From: Taudactylus pleione
Taxonomy: Eukaryota; Chordata; Amphibia; Anura; Myobatrachidae
Assembly: GCA_031769625.1 (NCBI GenBank)
Contig: JAUIMM010000702.1
Coordinates: 5,946,001 to 6,010,000, forward strand
Length of the DNA: 64,000 nucleotides
Direction of reading: 5' to 3'
The position numbers were made by a program, and so were the translations under genes. Shown here piece after piece: positions 52,595 through 55,474 of the stretch. Within the stretch, counting starts at the first letter, position 1, and every line of letters begins with the position of its first letter. The notes under the pieces are model-generated. The model saw only the letters and a list, made by a program, of their open reading frames with translations. It was not told the DNA's origin and did not search any database.

Positions 52595-54706
52595 TTTCAG
52601 GGTGTGCAGTCCAGGAATCTTTCCTATATACTCCATTTAATGTGCTTTATTGCACACCTGAGGGAAAGGAGACGCCTTCAGTCTGCCTTAGCACCCCTTC
52701 CTTATTGGTTTAAAAGCATGGAGTATGGTAATTTATATGCACACTGTATTAGGCACAATTCTAGGTAAGTCCTACAAGTTATATACTGTAGTGCAACTTT
52801 GGTTCATTTTTGGGGCATAAGTCCCCCTGGATTGCTTTGGTTGATCTGTTTCAGGGCACCGCATTATAACACATTTTTCTTTTATAACACATTTTAACCC
52901 TTCACTGTTTGTTTATTATACATGTACTTCACTTTTTTTTTATTTTCATTCATTATATGCAGCTGTGGCTGCTCTTAACTACCTCTTTTACACTGCACTT
53001 TTCTTACTATGGCGGGTGCCCTGGGGCGGCTTAGCTGGATTTGAACCCTAGTATGTTAGGGACCTACCCTAAAGAGGTTACCTGGATATGGTGGGTAGGC
53101 CCATAACCTTGGCCATGATTATGCTAAAAACCTCTATTGATTGCAAAATGTTATTGCATTTATATATTATCAGTAATTTGGAGTTGTGCACCTGAGATTT
53201 GTCTGTTTCTGTGCATGTCAGGAGAGCTGCAGTGTTTGTGGTTGCCTTCTATAAGGGCAAGATGACTGCTTGATGTGCGTCGATGTTAGCGATATTTACG
53301 GGTAGGTAAGAGACATTGGCAGCAGTGGGCTTCCCTATGCTCGGGTGATCTCTGAAACTATTAGCATGTTTTCACAGCTGCGTACCGTACGGAAAGACAT
53401 GGACAGGTTAAGATATATCACACTGCCTAATTATCCCTTAGCGTCCATCTCTGAATCTGGCCCTTTGTCTGTAACAAGAACTGTGAATTGTATAGACAGC
53501 TATAATGTAATAGATTAAACATTTTCTTTTCCTAACAGGTCCCGGATCACCAGTTCTTCAACAGGCTGAAGTTAGGATAATAAATACTGATTTATGTCGT
53601 CGTGCTCAGGTGTATGGTGATTTAATATATCCGTCTATGATATGTGCTGGTTATATGGAAGGAAAAGTAGATGGTTGTCGGGTGAGTTGCGATAACATTA
53701 AGAACTCTATTTGATTGCCATATAATTGTCATTTTTATATTAATTTTGTATTGCTAATTATAGATTGTCTTGTAACATTTGAGTAATAGAAAAGAAAAGG
53801 AAAACAACAGTTCATTAAAAATAATATTACATCTTTCTGACACTACCATTCCACACAGCAGTGGTTTCAGCAGACAAGATGAAACCATGCCTGTAGTGAA
53901 TGTGAGACTCCTCCATCCCATCCTAAGGGTGGCAGAGGTAGTGTTCTCATCCTCAGACTGTTCACGCTGCTATTAGGAAGCACAAGTTCTATGTCTTACA
54001 CTGCAATTATTGAGGACTGTGGGCTGTGGCAAATGGTGGAGGGATAGGAGGAAGGGAGGGCATTCTGTTGAGTAGTTGTGCCTCAAGTGGTATAAAGTGG
54101 AGGAACGCCCATGATGGACAGTAGGAATAGTCATCAATTGGATAACCATCAATTGTGCCATTGGGGCTATACATTGATGAGATGAAATCATGATGGAAAA
54201 GCATCAATTATTTAAACCATTTATGGGCATCCCTTCTGTGGGACACGGCAGGCAGTGGGCCAATGAGGGAGCAGTGGATCTATCCCAGGAACAAAAACCC
54301 ATAGCTGCATTTTTGCCACTGATAGTGGAGAACTGTCAGACCTCTGCCATCGATGACCAAACCATCGGCCACTCAATAAGAATTTAATCTAGATCTTGGG
54401 TCACAAAAGTAAAAAATTGTTCAGAGAATGTTATGGTGGAAGTTTATTATTTATAATATTTTCATCTTCATCCTTAACAGTTATACTTGTTAGCTTATAT
54501 GTGAACAGGATAATACATATTGCATTCCTCTTGCTCCAATCTAGGGTGATTCTGGAGGTCCTCTCGTTGCCAAAAGATATAATGACAAATGGTCACTTGT
54601 CGGAATTGCAAGCTTTGGAGAAAACTGCGCTTTACCAAACAAACCCGGTGTCTATGCAAAAGTTACGTACCTGCGTAGCTGGATCACAGACAAAACTGGC
54701 CTGTAA
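3026..54706 (+). CDS. TMPRSS11-like type II transmembrane serine protease (partial, 8 exons)
   Basis: Joined coding exons are 3026-3162, 3382-3449, 32279-32439, 35042-35080, 37523-37694, 49138-49397, 53539-53681 and 54545-54706. All junctions are GT-AG and the phases are compatible, giving about 379 residues with no frame break. The order is SEA domain (first three exons), short linker, then a trypsin-like domain of about 233 residues starting at IVGG after an activation Arg. Seen in the sequence: His57 (37678), Asp102 (49259), Asp189 (53670, predicting Arg/Lys specificity), GDSGGP with Ser195 (54551), and Cys122 (49319), which can pair with the linker DCG cysteine to hold the two chains together after activation. 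This SEA-plus-trypsin layout is that of the TMPRSS11/HAT/DESC1 family, anchored in the plasma membrane with the protease outside. The N-terminal cytoplasmic and membrane segment is not in the window. Oddities are Phe at 215 and an unpaired Cys136. The exact paralogue (A, B, D, E or F) cannot be assigned. Confidence 0.93.
3382..3449 (+). CDS. TMPRSS11-like exon: SEA domain, helix before cleavage motif
   Basis: This 68-bp exon lies 219 bp after the previous one, with acceptor TATTACCAG and donor GTAAGT. It reads [19 protein letters not shown] and then ISF, ending in phase 2 (AG, completed to Ser by the next exon). It matches the central helix of SEA domains in size and pattern. Confidence 0.9.
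3591..3680 (+). pseudogene. L1/Tx1-like LINE ORF1 coiled-coil fragment
   Basis: Open frame [20 protein letters not shown] followed by AETTLKYRT and a stop. The heptad-like pattern and LED followed by a short segment recall the end of the ORF1 coiled coil in L1-type LINEs (LED-R-R-N). It lies in the same orientation as the reverse transcriptase pieces downstream, so it is probably the 5' part of the same decayed element. Confidence 0.55.
3681..4600. other. Unassigned sequence inside or beside the decayed LINE
   Basis: AT-rich from 3800 to 4060 and mixed afterwards. No open frame continues from the ORF1 piece. It may include a separate insertion, since ORF1-like coding resumes near 4606, but no clear terminal repeats were found. 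Confidence 0.35.
4606..4702 (+). pseudogene. L1/Tx1-like LINE ORF1 C-terminal fragment
   Basis: The frame reads [20 protein letters not shown] followed by TLIWMHYF. This resembles the IERAHR...PRPIIVKF segment of L1 ORF1 proteins. It is short and diverged, and is assigned mainly by order and orientation relative to the downstream reverse transcriptase pieces. Confidence 0.5.
5373..5829 (+). pseudogene. L1/Tx1-like reverse transcriptase fragment, N-terminal part
   Basis: Two overlapping frames carry pieces of L1-type ORF2. The first (5373-5500) has [20 protein letters not shown], like the FxxYYxxLY region before the RT. The second (near 5640-5740) has [16 protein letters not shown], the conserved K-x-PGPDG motif at the RT start. 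A frame change separates them. The sequence stops where the 5830-6708 insertion begins and continues at 6709. Confidence 0.75.
5830..6708. mobile_element. Non-autonomous DNA element with about 95-bp terminal inverted repeats
   Basis: Bases 5830-5930 and 6612-6708 are inverted copies with only a few mismatches. The shared core includes GATGAATGCGCTATTTAAAT. A TTAA adjoins each end (5825-5828 and 6708-6711), so a TTAA target duplication (piggyBac or Kolobok style) is possible, but the left end has two extra bases and the exact border is uncertain. It has no transposase. The interior holds a GC-rich block (6140-6470) with small hairpins and an AT microsatellite. It interrupts LINE reverse transcriptase. 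Confidence 0.75.
6506..6547. repeat. (AT)n microsatellite
   Basis: About 20 uninterrupted TA units. Confidence 0.95.
6709..7221 (+). pseudogene. L1/Tx1-like reverse transcriptase fragment, middle part
   Basis: After the insertion the frame resumes with [20 protein letters not shown], matching the LN-DYK-L-K-LANRL motif of L1-type RTs. Near 7091 it reads GTC, a stop, then [20 protein letters not shown], matching the QGCPLSPLLF motif. The stop (TAA) replaces the Gln codon. The copy has several stops and frame changes. It breaks at the hAT insertion at 7230 just before the YADD-like motif. Confidence 0.82.
8023..8319 (-). pseudogene. hAT transposase C-terminal dimerisation piece, broken
   Basis: The minus-strand frame includes [20 protein letters not shown], then [20 protein letters not shown] and [15 protein letters not shown]. 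This is the hAT C-terminal dimerisation domain (PSS-ERVFS-AG-...-R-RL-P). The first 20-odd residues come from the tandem repeat, showing that the deletion junction is at about 8254. A 1-bp deletion near 8030, compared with the copy at 63510, breaks the frame after FIK. Confidence 0.85.
8253..8580. repeat. Tandem repeat of about 139 bp inside the hAT copy
   Basis: The string CAGACAGACGCACGCTTGTC recurs near 8260, 8400 and 8538, with almost identical sequence between. The repeats bridge the deletion between the two transposase pieces. Confidence 0.85.
8534..8908 (-). pseudogene. hAT transposase central fragment
   Basis: The minus-strand frame includes [20 protein letters not shown], then [20 protein letters not shown] and [18 protein letters not shown]. 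This pattern follows the BED zinc finger in hAT transposases (KR-T-AI--M-----P-S-VE--GF--L). The N-terminal zinc finger itself is not seen. Confidence 0.8.
8930..9780. repeat. Tandem repeat of 160 bp inside the hAT copy
   Basis: Unit starts near 9241, 9401, 9561 and 9721 (TTGATGCACGTGCGGCTACT) are nearly identical, with more diverged units near 9080 and 8930. Each unit carries a poly-T run and CACACAATTCACAAACACAG. Its repeated 70-codon open frames come from the 160-bp period and are not genes. Confidence 0.93.
10283..10337 (+). pseudogene. L1/Tx1-like reverse transcriptase, piece after the YADD-like motif
   Basis: Removing the hAT element and one copy of its duplication gives the reading [14 protein letters not shown] across the junction, matching (Y/F)ADDILLFL of L1-type RTs with Asp changed to Gly. 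The piece ends where the next MITE starts. Confidence 0.8.
10338..10871. mobile_element. Harbinger-like MITE, GGGCCTGATTCAGAG family
   Basis: The inverted ends GGGCCTGATTCAGAGCCG and CGGCTCTGAATCAGGCCC are flanked by TGT on both sides (10335-10337 and 10872-10874). The interior is self-complementary. No transposase. Inserted into the LINE. Confidence 0.85.
10872..11330 (+). pseudogene. L1/Tx1-like reverse transcriptase, C-terminal remains
   Basis: Coding resumes as [20 protein letters not shown], matching the FG--SGY-IN--KS segment that follows the YADD block. Near 11190-11275 it reads [20 protein letters not shown] followed by PDLEKY, matching the GGLG-PD---Y segment in L1-type ORF2. Several frame changes. 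The 3' end is not clearly defined. Confidence 0.72.
11331..11689. other. AT-rich stretch between two LINE remains
   Basis: No open frame or repeat structure recognised. It could be the 3' tail of the L1-type element or host intron. Confidence 0.4.
11690..13131 (+). pseudogene. CR1/L2-superclade LINE, 5'-truncated reverse transcriptase
   Basis: Three shifted frames together cover a jockey/CR1-type RT. They are 11950-12130 ([20 protein letters not shown]), 12148-12658 ([20 protein letters not shown], then catalytic [10 protein letters not shown] near 12262, [13 protein letters not shown] and [10 protein letters not shown]), and 12650-12898 ([20 protein letters not shown]). Frame breaks lie near 12130-12150 and 12655. 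The 3' end near 13090-13130 has the ATCTGCCGTCAAATTC and ATGTTTCTATGA motif seen at the tails of such LINEs. It is dead but retains FADD. Confidence 0.88.
13183..13514. mobile_element. Harbinger-like MITE, GGGCCTGATTC family
   Basis: GGGCCTGATTCTGAG and ACAGAATCAGGCCC form the ends. AGT flanks both sides (13180-13182 and 13515-13517). 332 bp, non-coding. Confidence 0.8.
13590..14060. mobile_element. Repeat with telomere-like interior
   Basis: GC-rich ends (CTGACCGCCGGCTTC near 13621 and CGTCCGGCGGTATTG near 14040) enclose a degenerate array of GGGTTAGGGTTAGGCACC-type units (13745-13960). The same layout recurs at 18670-19330. Non-coding. Confidence 0.65.
14065..14280 (-). pseudogene. L1/Tx1-like endonuclease fragment
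   Basis: The minus-strand frame reads [20 protein letters not shown], then RIDIIMGC, then [11 protein letters not shown]. This matches the end of the L1 AP-like endonuclease (YTF-S--H---SRIDY----...---SDHS-V-L), with the SDH position diverged. The orientation is opposite to the LINE at 3.5-11.3 kb, so it is a separate insertion. Confidence 0.65.
14532..15235. mobile_element. Truncated copy of the GGGGTAAATTTACTAAG family
   Basis: It starts TGGGGTAAGTTTACTAAGAA. Its inside has matches to the elements at 26344 and 37718: CATAACCAGCCC, then a paired GTATTT near ACCAGCACCAG, then ATGCCACAGCCAGGG. It ends near a poly-A run (15211-15229) with no matching right end. Confidence 0.6.
15240..15894. 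other. Intron sequence with no recognised feature
   Basis: A short hairpin (GGCCTGGCTGTCAATC / AACAGCCAGGCC, 15310-15345) is visible. Otherwise nothing identified. Confidence 0.4.
15895..16748. mobile_element. MITE with CAGGGGTATTCAATATG ends
   Basis: CAGGGGTATTCAATATG and CATATTGAATACCCCTG form 17-bp perfect inverted ends. 854 bp, A-rich, no transposase. The flanks TAT and TAA do not give a clean duplication. A partial, diverged copy lies at 48550-49033. Confidence 0.8.
16749..17415. other. Intron sequence with no recognised feature
   Basis: The 128-codon open frame at 16827 has no recognisable domain and is judged chance. No repeat boundaries found. Confidence 0.35.
17417..18066. mobile_element. 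GGGCCTGATTC-family MITE carrying a telomere-like insertion
   Basis: Ends GGGGCTGATTCAGAG (17418) and AACTCTGAATAAGACCC (18048). The middle (17553-17880) is a degenerate GGGTTAGGCACCCC-type array and looks like an insertion into the MITE. Confidence 0.6.
18067..18550. other. Intron sequence with no recognised feature
   Basis: AT-rich and mostly unique-looking. No exon or repeat boundary identified. Confidence 0.35.
18554..18612. repeat. (AC)n microsatellite
   Basis: About 29 uninterrupted CA units, followed by TAATAGGACCCCCC motifs. The same motif cluster with more CA runs reappears at 19340-19545 beyond the telomere-like element. Confidence 0.95.
18670..19330. mobile_element. Repeat with telomere-like interior, longest copy
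   Basis: Hairpin ends (AGCAGCCGGCTTCCCGAC, CCGGGCGTCTAGATGTAGAC on the left; CCGCCGGCCATGCGGCCGG on the right) surround a tandem array at 18845-19190. The array includes four near-identical units of ACTTAGGGTTAGGCACCCCC plus a G-run. It splits a (AC)n / TAATAGGACCCCCC tandem tract, which continues on the other side. Confidence 0.7.
19340..19545. repeat. ACACAC/TAATAGGACCCCCC tandem repeat
   Basis: Repeated units of CACACAGTAATAGGACCCCC alternating with CTCACATTAATGGTCCCCC. Open frames over this tract are low complexity. Confidence 0.8.
19546..20000. other. GC-richer intron stretch, no gene recognised
   Basis: Small open frames on both strands, none with domain character or splice-bounded conservation that can be seen. 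Confidence 0.35.
20004..20607. mobile_element. Harbinger-like MITE, GGGCCTGATTCAGA family
   Basis: Ends GGGCCTGATTCAGAC and GTCTGAATCAGGCCC, with TTA on both sides (20001-20003 and 20608-20610). 604 bp, non-coding. Confidence 0.87.
20845..21340. mobile_element. Diverged relative of the GGGCCTGATTC MITEs
   Basis: It starts AGGGCCTGCAGCATACGC and ends near TTCGTACGCTGCTAAA. The inside (GGCTAATTTATGCACACC, CACTCACTTTGCAATAGA) matches bases 51470-51595. End repeats are imperfect. Confidence 0.55.
21341..22329. other. Intron sequence with no recognised feature
   Basis: AT-rich and mostly unique-looking. The 86-codon frame at 21746 has no recognisable domain. Confidence 0.35.
22330..22859. mobile_element. 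Harbinger-like MITE, GGGCCTGATTCAGAG family
   Basis: Ends GGGCCTGATTCAGAGCCG and CGGCTCTGAATCAGGCTC, with TAA on both sides (22327-22329 and 22860-22862). Its inside is largely the reverse complement of the copy at 10338-10871. Confidence 0.86.
22860..23400. other. Intron sequence with no recognised feature
   Basis: Nothing identified on either strand. Confidence 0.35.
23500..24690. repeat. Degenerate minisatellite with a period of about 27-32 bp
   Basis: Variants of GGCAGTCATCTCTGAGACCT recur through 23550-24240. They shade into variants of AGGAGGACACAACTGGAACC from 24290 to 24680. Spacing is irregular and units are diverged. Frames on the minus strand ([16 protein letters not shown] repeats) follow from the period and are not a protein gene. 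Confidence 0.7.
24714..25215. mobile_element. Harbinger-like MITE with a GAGCCTCATTCAGCAGTG end
   Basis: Left end GAGCCTCATTCAGCAGTG, right end CACTACTGAATCACCCCC. ATA flanks both sides (24711-24713 and 25216-25218). GC-rich hairpin interior. Confidence 0.75.
25348..25600. mobile_element. MITE with GCTGGGTACACACTAGACGA ends
   Basis: The ends GCTGGGTACACACTAGACGA and TCGTCTAGTGTGTACCCAGC are 20-bp perfect inverted repeats. 253 bp. Related ends occur at 55932-56426. Confidence 0.82.
25601..26000. other. AT-rich intron stretch
   Basis: No exon, RNA gene or repeat boundary seen. A possible degraded MITE runs from 26005 to the TTA at 26341 (AACACACTGGAC / GTCCAGTGTT). Confidence 0.35.
26344..28431. 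mobile_element. Long fold-back element, GGGGTAAATTTACTAAG family
   Basis: It starts GGGGTAAATTTACTAAGA and ends TCTTAGTAAATCTATCCC, with TTA on both sides (26341-26343 and 28432-28434). Arms of about 400 bases pair (26740-27010 with 27830-28110: matches include TTACGTGAGGT, ATTTAAAACCAGC, GATGCCACAGCCAGG). The centre (27110-27245) is a second palindrome of GCCAATCAGCGG-type sequence. No transposase. Confidence 0.85.
28604..28632. repeat. (AT)n microsatellite
   Basis: About 14 TA units at the broken edge of a Tc1-like fragment. Confidence 0.9.
28639..29087 (-). mobile_element. Truncated Tc1-like transposon (5' end)
   Basis: On the minus strand it starts CAGTCAGGTGCATAAGTATT and matches the element at 41883-43509 through its long terminal repeat and the first codons of the transposase (start region near 28732). 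It then stops at an AT microsatellite. The catalytic part is missing. Confidence 0.88.
29091..29127. repeat. (GT)/(AT)n microsatellite
   Basis: GTGTGTATATAT run beside the Tc1-like end. Confidence 0.9.
29128..30135. other. Intron sequence with no recognised gene
   Basis: The start of a possible repeat is seen at 29660 (GGGATGTATCATACATCGCA), but no partner end was established. Nothing else identified. Confidence 0.35.
30136..30337. mobile_element. MITE, GGGGTCTATTTACTAAG family, clean copy
   Basis: The ends GGGGTCTATTTACTAAGCAG and CTGCTTAGTAAATAGACCCC are perfect inverted repeats. TAT flanks both sides (30133-30135 and 30338-30340). 202 bp, nearly all of it palindromic. Confidence 0.88.
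30338..30829. other. Intron sequence with no recognised feature
   Basis: Nothing identified on either strand. Confidence 0.35.
30830..31303. mobile_element. Harbinger-like MITE, GC-rich fold-back type
   Basis: Ends GGCCCTGATTCAGAGCCG and GGGTCTGAATCAGGCCC, with ACT on both sides (30827-30829 and 31304-31306). Interior palindromes include GATGGTCGCGATGGTC. Very close to the element at 39308. Confidence 0.84.
31453..31500. repeat. Dispersed repeat fragment shared with 60570
   Basis: GTGACGTGCAGTGATGTC and GGGGAGGCACACAT here match about 45 bp near 60570-60606. The family is not identified. Confidence 0.55.
31743..31857. repeat. Tandem duplication of about 59 bp
   Basis: Two near-identical copies of AGCTTACTGCTCGTGGTGTG through CAGTGTCTGACTAT. 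Confidence 0.9.
32279..32439 (+). CDS. TMPRSS11-like exon: SEA domain, second part
   Basis: This 161-bp exon has acceptor TTGCTTTACAG and donor GTAAGT. Its first base completes a Ser codon. The translation then runs [20 protein letters not shown] and ends LQLS in phase 1. The G-S-V in PGSV (codons from 32283) sits where SEA domains undergo autoproteolysis between Gly and Ser. The beta strand EFVVLFEV follows, as expected. The upstream intron is 28,829 bp. Confidence 0.92.
32440..32940. other. Intron sequence after the third SEA exon
   Basis: No repeat boundary or exon recognised. Confidence 0.35.
32945..33300. repeat. 44-bp minisatellite
   Basis: About eight units containing CTACACCCTGTCACATACTC then ACACTCAGCCTGTCACCTGT. 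The last four units are almost identical and the first ones are diverged. Confidence 0.93.
33301..33650. repeat. GC-rich tract with a duplication of about 100 bp
   Basis: The block from CCGCTGTCAGCCCACATGGG to CGGCATGTGAGA is repeated once (about 33325-33405 and 33428-33510). High CpG content. Overlapping frames on both strands are compositional. It looks like the flank of the minisatellite and not a promoter, as it lies inside the gene. Confidence 0.55.
33811..35041. other. Intron sequence before the linker exon
   Basis: AT-rich and unique-looking. The last bases form the acceptor of the exon at 35042. Nothing else identified. Confidence 0.4.
35042..35080 (+). CDS. TMPRSS11-like exon: SEA-protease linker
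   Basis: A 39-bp micro-exon with acceptor TTTTCTCTTAG and donor GTAAG. It reads (E)[12 protein letters not shown] and ends in phase 1, so its last G joins the next exon to make the Asp of DCG. A very short linker exon at this place is typical of the TMPRSS11 genes. It is identified by phase continuity and position, because 13 residues carry little domain signal. Confidence 0.85.
35426..35932. mobile_element. MITE of the GG(T/C)CTGATTCATTACGGATCGC type
   Basis: Ends GGTCTGATTCATTACGGATC and GATCGGTAATGAATCAGGCCC. 507 bp. No clean target duplication. Related to the GGGCCTGATTC elements through its outermost bases. Confidence 0.72.
36295..36415 (-). repeat. Degraded telomere-like repeat, reverse orientation
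   Basis: CCTAACCCTAACTCTAATT and similar units, the reverse complement of the TTAGGG-type arrays elsewhere in the window. Confidence 0.6.
37015..37289. mobile_element. Harbinger-like MITE, short GC-rich copy
   Basis: Ends GGGCCTGATTCAGAGCCGC and GGGTCTGAATCAGGTCC. 275 bp, an internally deleted relative of 30830-31303 (shares AGCTGTCGATCAACATCGAC). Flanks TTT and TCT differ by one base. Confidence 0.75.
37523..37694 (+). CDS. TMPRSS11-like exon: activation site and catalytic His
   Basis: This 172-bp exon has acceptor TATTTGAACAG and donor GTAAGT. It reads [12 protein letters not shown] and then IVGG, so the zymogen is cut after Arg. [20 protein letters not shown] follows, then [11 protein letters not shown]. 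Cys42 and Cys58 are present to pair around His57. It ends in phase 2. A repeat element begins at 37718, only 23 bp into the following intron. Confidence 0.96.
37718..38896. mobile_element. Fold-back element, GGGGTAAATTTACTAAG family
   Basis: Ends GGGGTAAATTTACTAAGA and CTTAGTAAATTTACCCC, with TTA on both sides (37715-37717 and 38897-38899). 1,179 bp. The interior resembles 26344-28431 (ATAACCTGCCCCGG, GGAACCAGCACC, AATGCCACAGCCAGG, and a palindromic GTGGAACTACAGGTGCCAGC tract). It begins 23 bp after the end of the exon at 37694. Confidence 0.87.
38900..39304. other. Intron sequence with no recognised feature
   Basis: Nothing identified. Confidence 0.35.
39308..39793. mobile_element. Harbinger-like MITE, GC-rich fold-back type
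   Basis: Ends GGCCCTGATTCAGAGCCG and GGTCTGAATTAGGCCC, with TCT on both sides (39305-39307 and 39794-39796). Interior as in 30830-31303. Confidence 0.86.
39936..40514. mobile_element. MITE with GGGGCCTATTCATCAT ends
   Basis: GGGGCCTATTCATCAT and ATGATGAATAGGCCCC form the ends. 579 bp. No clean duplication here, but the related element at 57775-58626 has one. Confidence 0.8.
41883..43509 (+). mobile_element. Tc1-like transposon, near full length
   Basis: The ends CAGTCAGGTCCATAAATA and its inverse lie next to TA on both sides (41881 and 43510). The terminal inverted repeats are unusually long, about 222 bp (41883-42103 and 43288-43509). 1,627 bp. It contains a broken transposase. Confidence 0.95.
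42241..43254 (+). pseudogene. Tc1-like transposase, interrupted
   Basis: The start region (42241) reads [14 protein letters not shown], with the helix-turn-helix segment [20 protein letters not shown], then a TGA stop near 42382. A second open piece is 42431-42628 ([20 protein letters not shown]). A short deletion and frame change near 42630 precedes a long piece through 43254. That piece keeps WTDETK (just before 42688, in frame), MDNDPKHTA and SPDLNPIEH, the DD34E catalytic triad. So the catalytic half is intact and the DNA-binding half is broken. A cut-and-paste enzyme would need an intact source elsewhere. Confidence 0.93.
43513..43605. repeat. (GT)n and (AT)n microsatellites
   Basis: GTGTGT run at 43515-43541 and TATATA run at 43573-43605 beside the Tc1-like end. 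Confidence 0.95.
43690..45480. other. Interior of the 4.9-kb element, C-rich tract
   Basis: From 44500 to 45010 the + strand is rich in CCCAGTGTCCCCC-like units, giving long Pro/Ser-rich frames on the + strand with no domain character. 43700-44450 is GC-rich without recognisable coding. No splice-bounded exon was found. Confidence 0.45.
45587..45774. mobile_element. MITE with GGGACTCAGTTATCAAC ends
   Basis: GGGACTCAGTTATCAAC pairs with the right end GATAAATGAGGCCC. TTA flanks both sides (45584-45586 and 45775-45777). The centre is a hairpin of GCCAATCAGCTCCCAACT type. 188 bp. Confidence 0.8.
46152..47680. other. Intron sequence with no recognised gene
   Basis: A fragment of the telomere-like repeat's end (CCCGGCGGTCGGGATGCTGG) is at 46740. 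Otherwise nothing identified. Confidence 0.35.
47670..48030. mobile_element. Two MITE-like palindromes of the GTTGCCTATAGCAACCAATC type
   Basis: AAGTTGCCCATAGCAAGCAA at 47678 and AAGTTGCCTATAGCAACCAA at 47920 each pair with a downstream inverse (TTGGTTGTGTTGGCAA and TTGGTTGCTATGGGCAAC). The outer ATGTATGAAACC-type ends are only partly clear. Confidence 0.65.
48550..49033. mobile_element. Diverged copy of the CAGGGGTATTCAATATG element
   Basis: Contains CCCATTTTCAAGTACCCCAA and TATTGAATACGG at the right end, as in 15895-16748. The left end is degraded. It lies about 100 bp before the exon at 49138. Confidence 0.6.
49138..49397 (+). CDS. TMPRSS11-like exon: catalytic Asp
   Basis: This 260-bp exon has acceptor TGTCTCCCCAG and donor GTCAGT. 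It encodes [11 protein letters not shown], then [10 protein letters not shown], then NDIAVLEL with catalytic Asp102, then IRPVCLP with Cys122, and [13 protein letters not shown]. One N-glycosylation sequon (NLS) precedes Cys136 (49361). In proteases with a 136-201 disulphide this Cys pairs with residue 201, but here 201 is Ala. It ends in phase 1. Confidence 0.95.
50715..51065. repeat. Purine-rich minisatellite of about 55-60 bp
   Basis: Repeats of GAGGGGTGGTGACAGAAGCC then AATAAGAAAGGAGA and CAAAGAGCCAATCAGAGA. Strong purine bias on the + strand. The repetitive frames on both strands are not genes. Confidence 0.85.
51892..53212. mobile_element. Large fold-back element with a 16-bp direct repeat
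   Basis: It is bounded by GCATGTCAGGAGAGCT at 51876-51891 and 53213-53228. Bases 51963-52410 and 52800-53206 are inverted copies (for example CATGGCCAAGGTTATGGGCC and GGCCCATAACCTTGGCCATG). A shorter inner pair links 51893-51990 with 52450-52630. An AT microsatellite lies between. No transposase recognised. Confidence 0.8.
52505..52587. repeat. (AT)/(GT)n microsatellite
   Basis: Mixed TA, TGTG and TATG units between the fold-back arms, ending in a poly-T run. Confidence 0.95.
53539..53681 (+). CDS. TMPRSS11-like exon: specificity pocket
   Basis: This 143-bp exon has acceptor TTCCTAACAG and donor GTGAGT. It reads [20 protein letters not shown], then [15 protein letters not shown]. Cys168 and Cys182 are both present to form the usual disulphide. 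Asp189 (53670) six residues before Ser195 predicts cleavage after Arg or Lys. It ends in phase 0 just before GDSGGP. Confidence 0.94.
53682..54544. other. Last intron of the protease gene
   Basis: 863 bp with donor GTGAGT and acceptor CAATCTAG. No repeat boundaries or extra exons recognised. Confidence 0.6.
54545..54706 (+). CDS. TMPRSS11-like last coding exon: catalytic Ser and stop
   Basis: Acceptor CTCCAATCTAG, then [40 protein letters not shown] and [12 protein letters not shown], then TAA at 54704-54706. Ser195 is at 54551. Cys191 in the previous exon and Cys220 here can pair. The common SWG at 214-216 reads SFG (codon TTT at 54614). The C-terminus ends KTGL, close to the KTG(I/M)-type ends of mammalian TMPRSS11 proteins. 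Confidence 0.95.
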   Translation, partial: GDSGGPLVAKRYNDKWSLVGIASFGENCALPNKPGVYAKVTYLRSWITDKTGL

Positions 54707-55202
54707 TGTATAATAGTCCTGATATTTTATTACAAAGTAATGGATGTGAAATTGGATGCTTGCTCCATGATCCTGACGACATTCATAAACCACAAATCAA
54801 GCCGTCTCTGACAATTCATTAGTTGAACCCGGAAGATGGGTAGCACAGAAAAATCACCAGAGCTACCCAAGATTTTTAAGTAGTAAGCAAACAAGCTGGA
54901 TAATGAAACCACTCTCTGGAGAACTGACCATATCATAGATTGATTGATTGCTGTTATCTCGATGGTATAAAATATTCCAGTACTGGGCCAGGATATTCCA
55001 GGACAATGTATAATGAAAACTACCATCATGGAAACTTTGGAGAAGGCTTGCTCACAGCTTTTATTTAAAGACGCAAAAAAATTAAAGTAACTAAATATAA
55101 AGTTCCTTTAAACTGTGCTTTTTGTAAATGTAAGTTATTTTTAAGTTAAGCATCCTATTTATTTAATATTTCTTTTCACATTAATTAAAAAGGTCAGAGG
55201 AC

Positions 55203-55208
55203 AATAAA
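55203..55208 (+). terminator. Candidate polyadenylation signal, proximal
   Basis: AATAAA about 500 bases after the stop codon of the protease gene. Confidence 0.5.
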
Positions 55209-55458
55209 GTAAATTATAAAGGATAATATAGAACAAATGTTTAAGAAAAAAATGTTAATCATATTTGACAATGTAATTTAGCTCCTTGTGCCACTGTTTT
55301 AGATATCTCCTGTTATACAGGATTATGTATGAGTCATTGCTTTTAGACAATGTAAATTTGTTTTGTTATGAATTCAATGTTTGTGCAATAACTATGTTAT
55401 ACCTGAGTACATAGTCATTTGTTTTTGCAAATTATCCACCTGCACGTTTATTCAACAT

Positions 55459-55464
55459 AATAAA
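55459..55464 (+). terminator. Candidate polyadenylation signal, distal
   Basis: AATAAA about 755 bases after the stop codon. A MITE starts at 55475, so cleavage from this signal would fall in or next to that element. Confidence 0.4.
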
Positions 55465-55474
55465 CTTACTGTTA

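Larger units (their letters stand above)
49833..53472. mobile_element. Composite of nested GGGCCTGATTC-family elements
   Basis: The left end GGGCCTGATTCAGAGACGG (49833) and right end TCTCTGAATCTGGCCC (53460) appear to belong to one old element. It was broken by later insertions: a block near 50005-51420 that includes a minisatellite, a second family member starting GGCCTGATTCAGAGAAG at 51598, and the fold-back at 51892-53212. The boundaries of the middle pieces are inferred. Confidence 0.5.
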
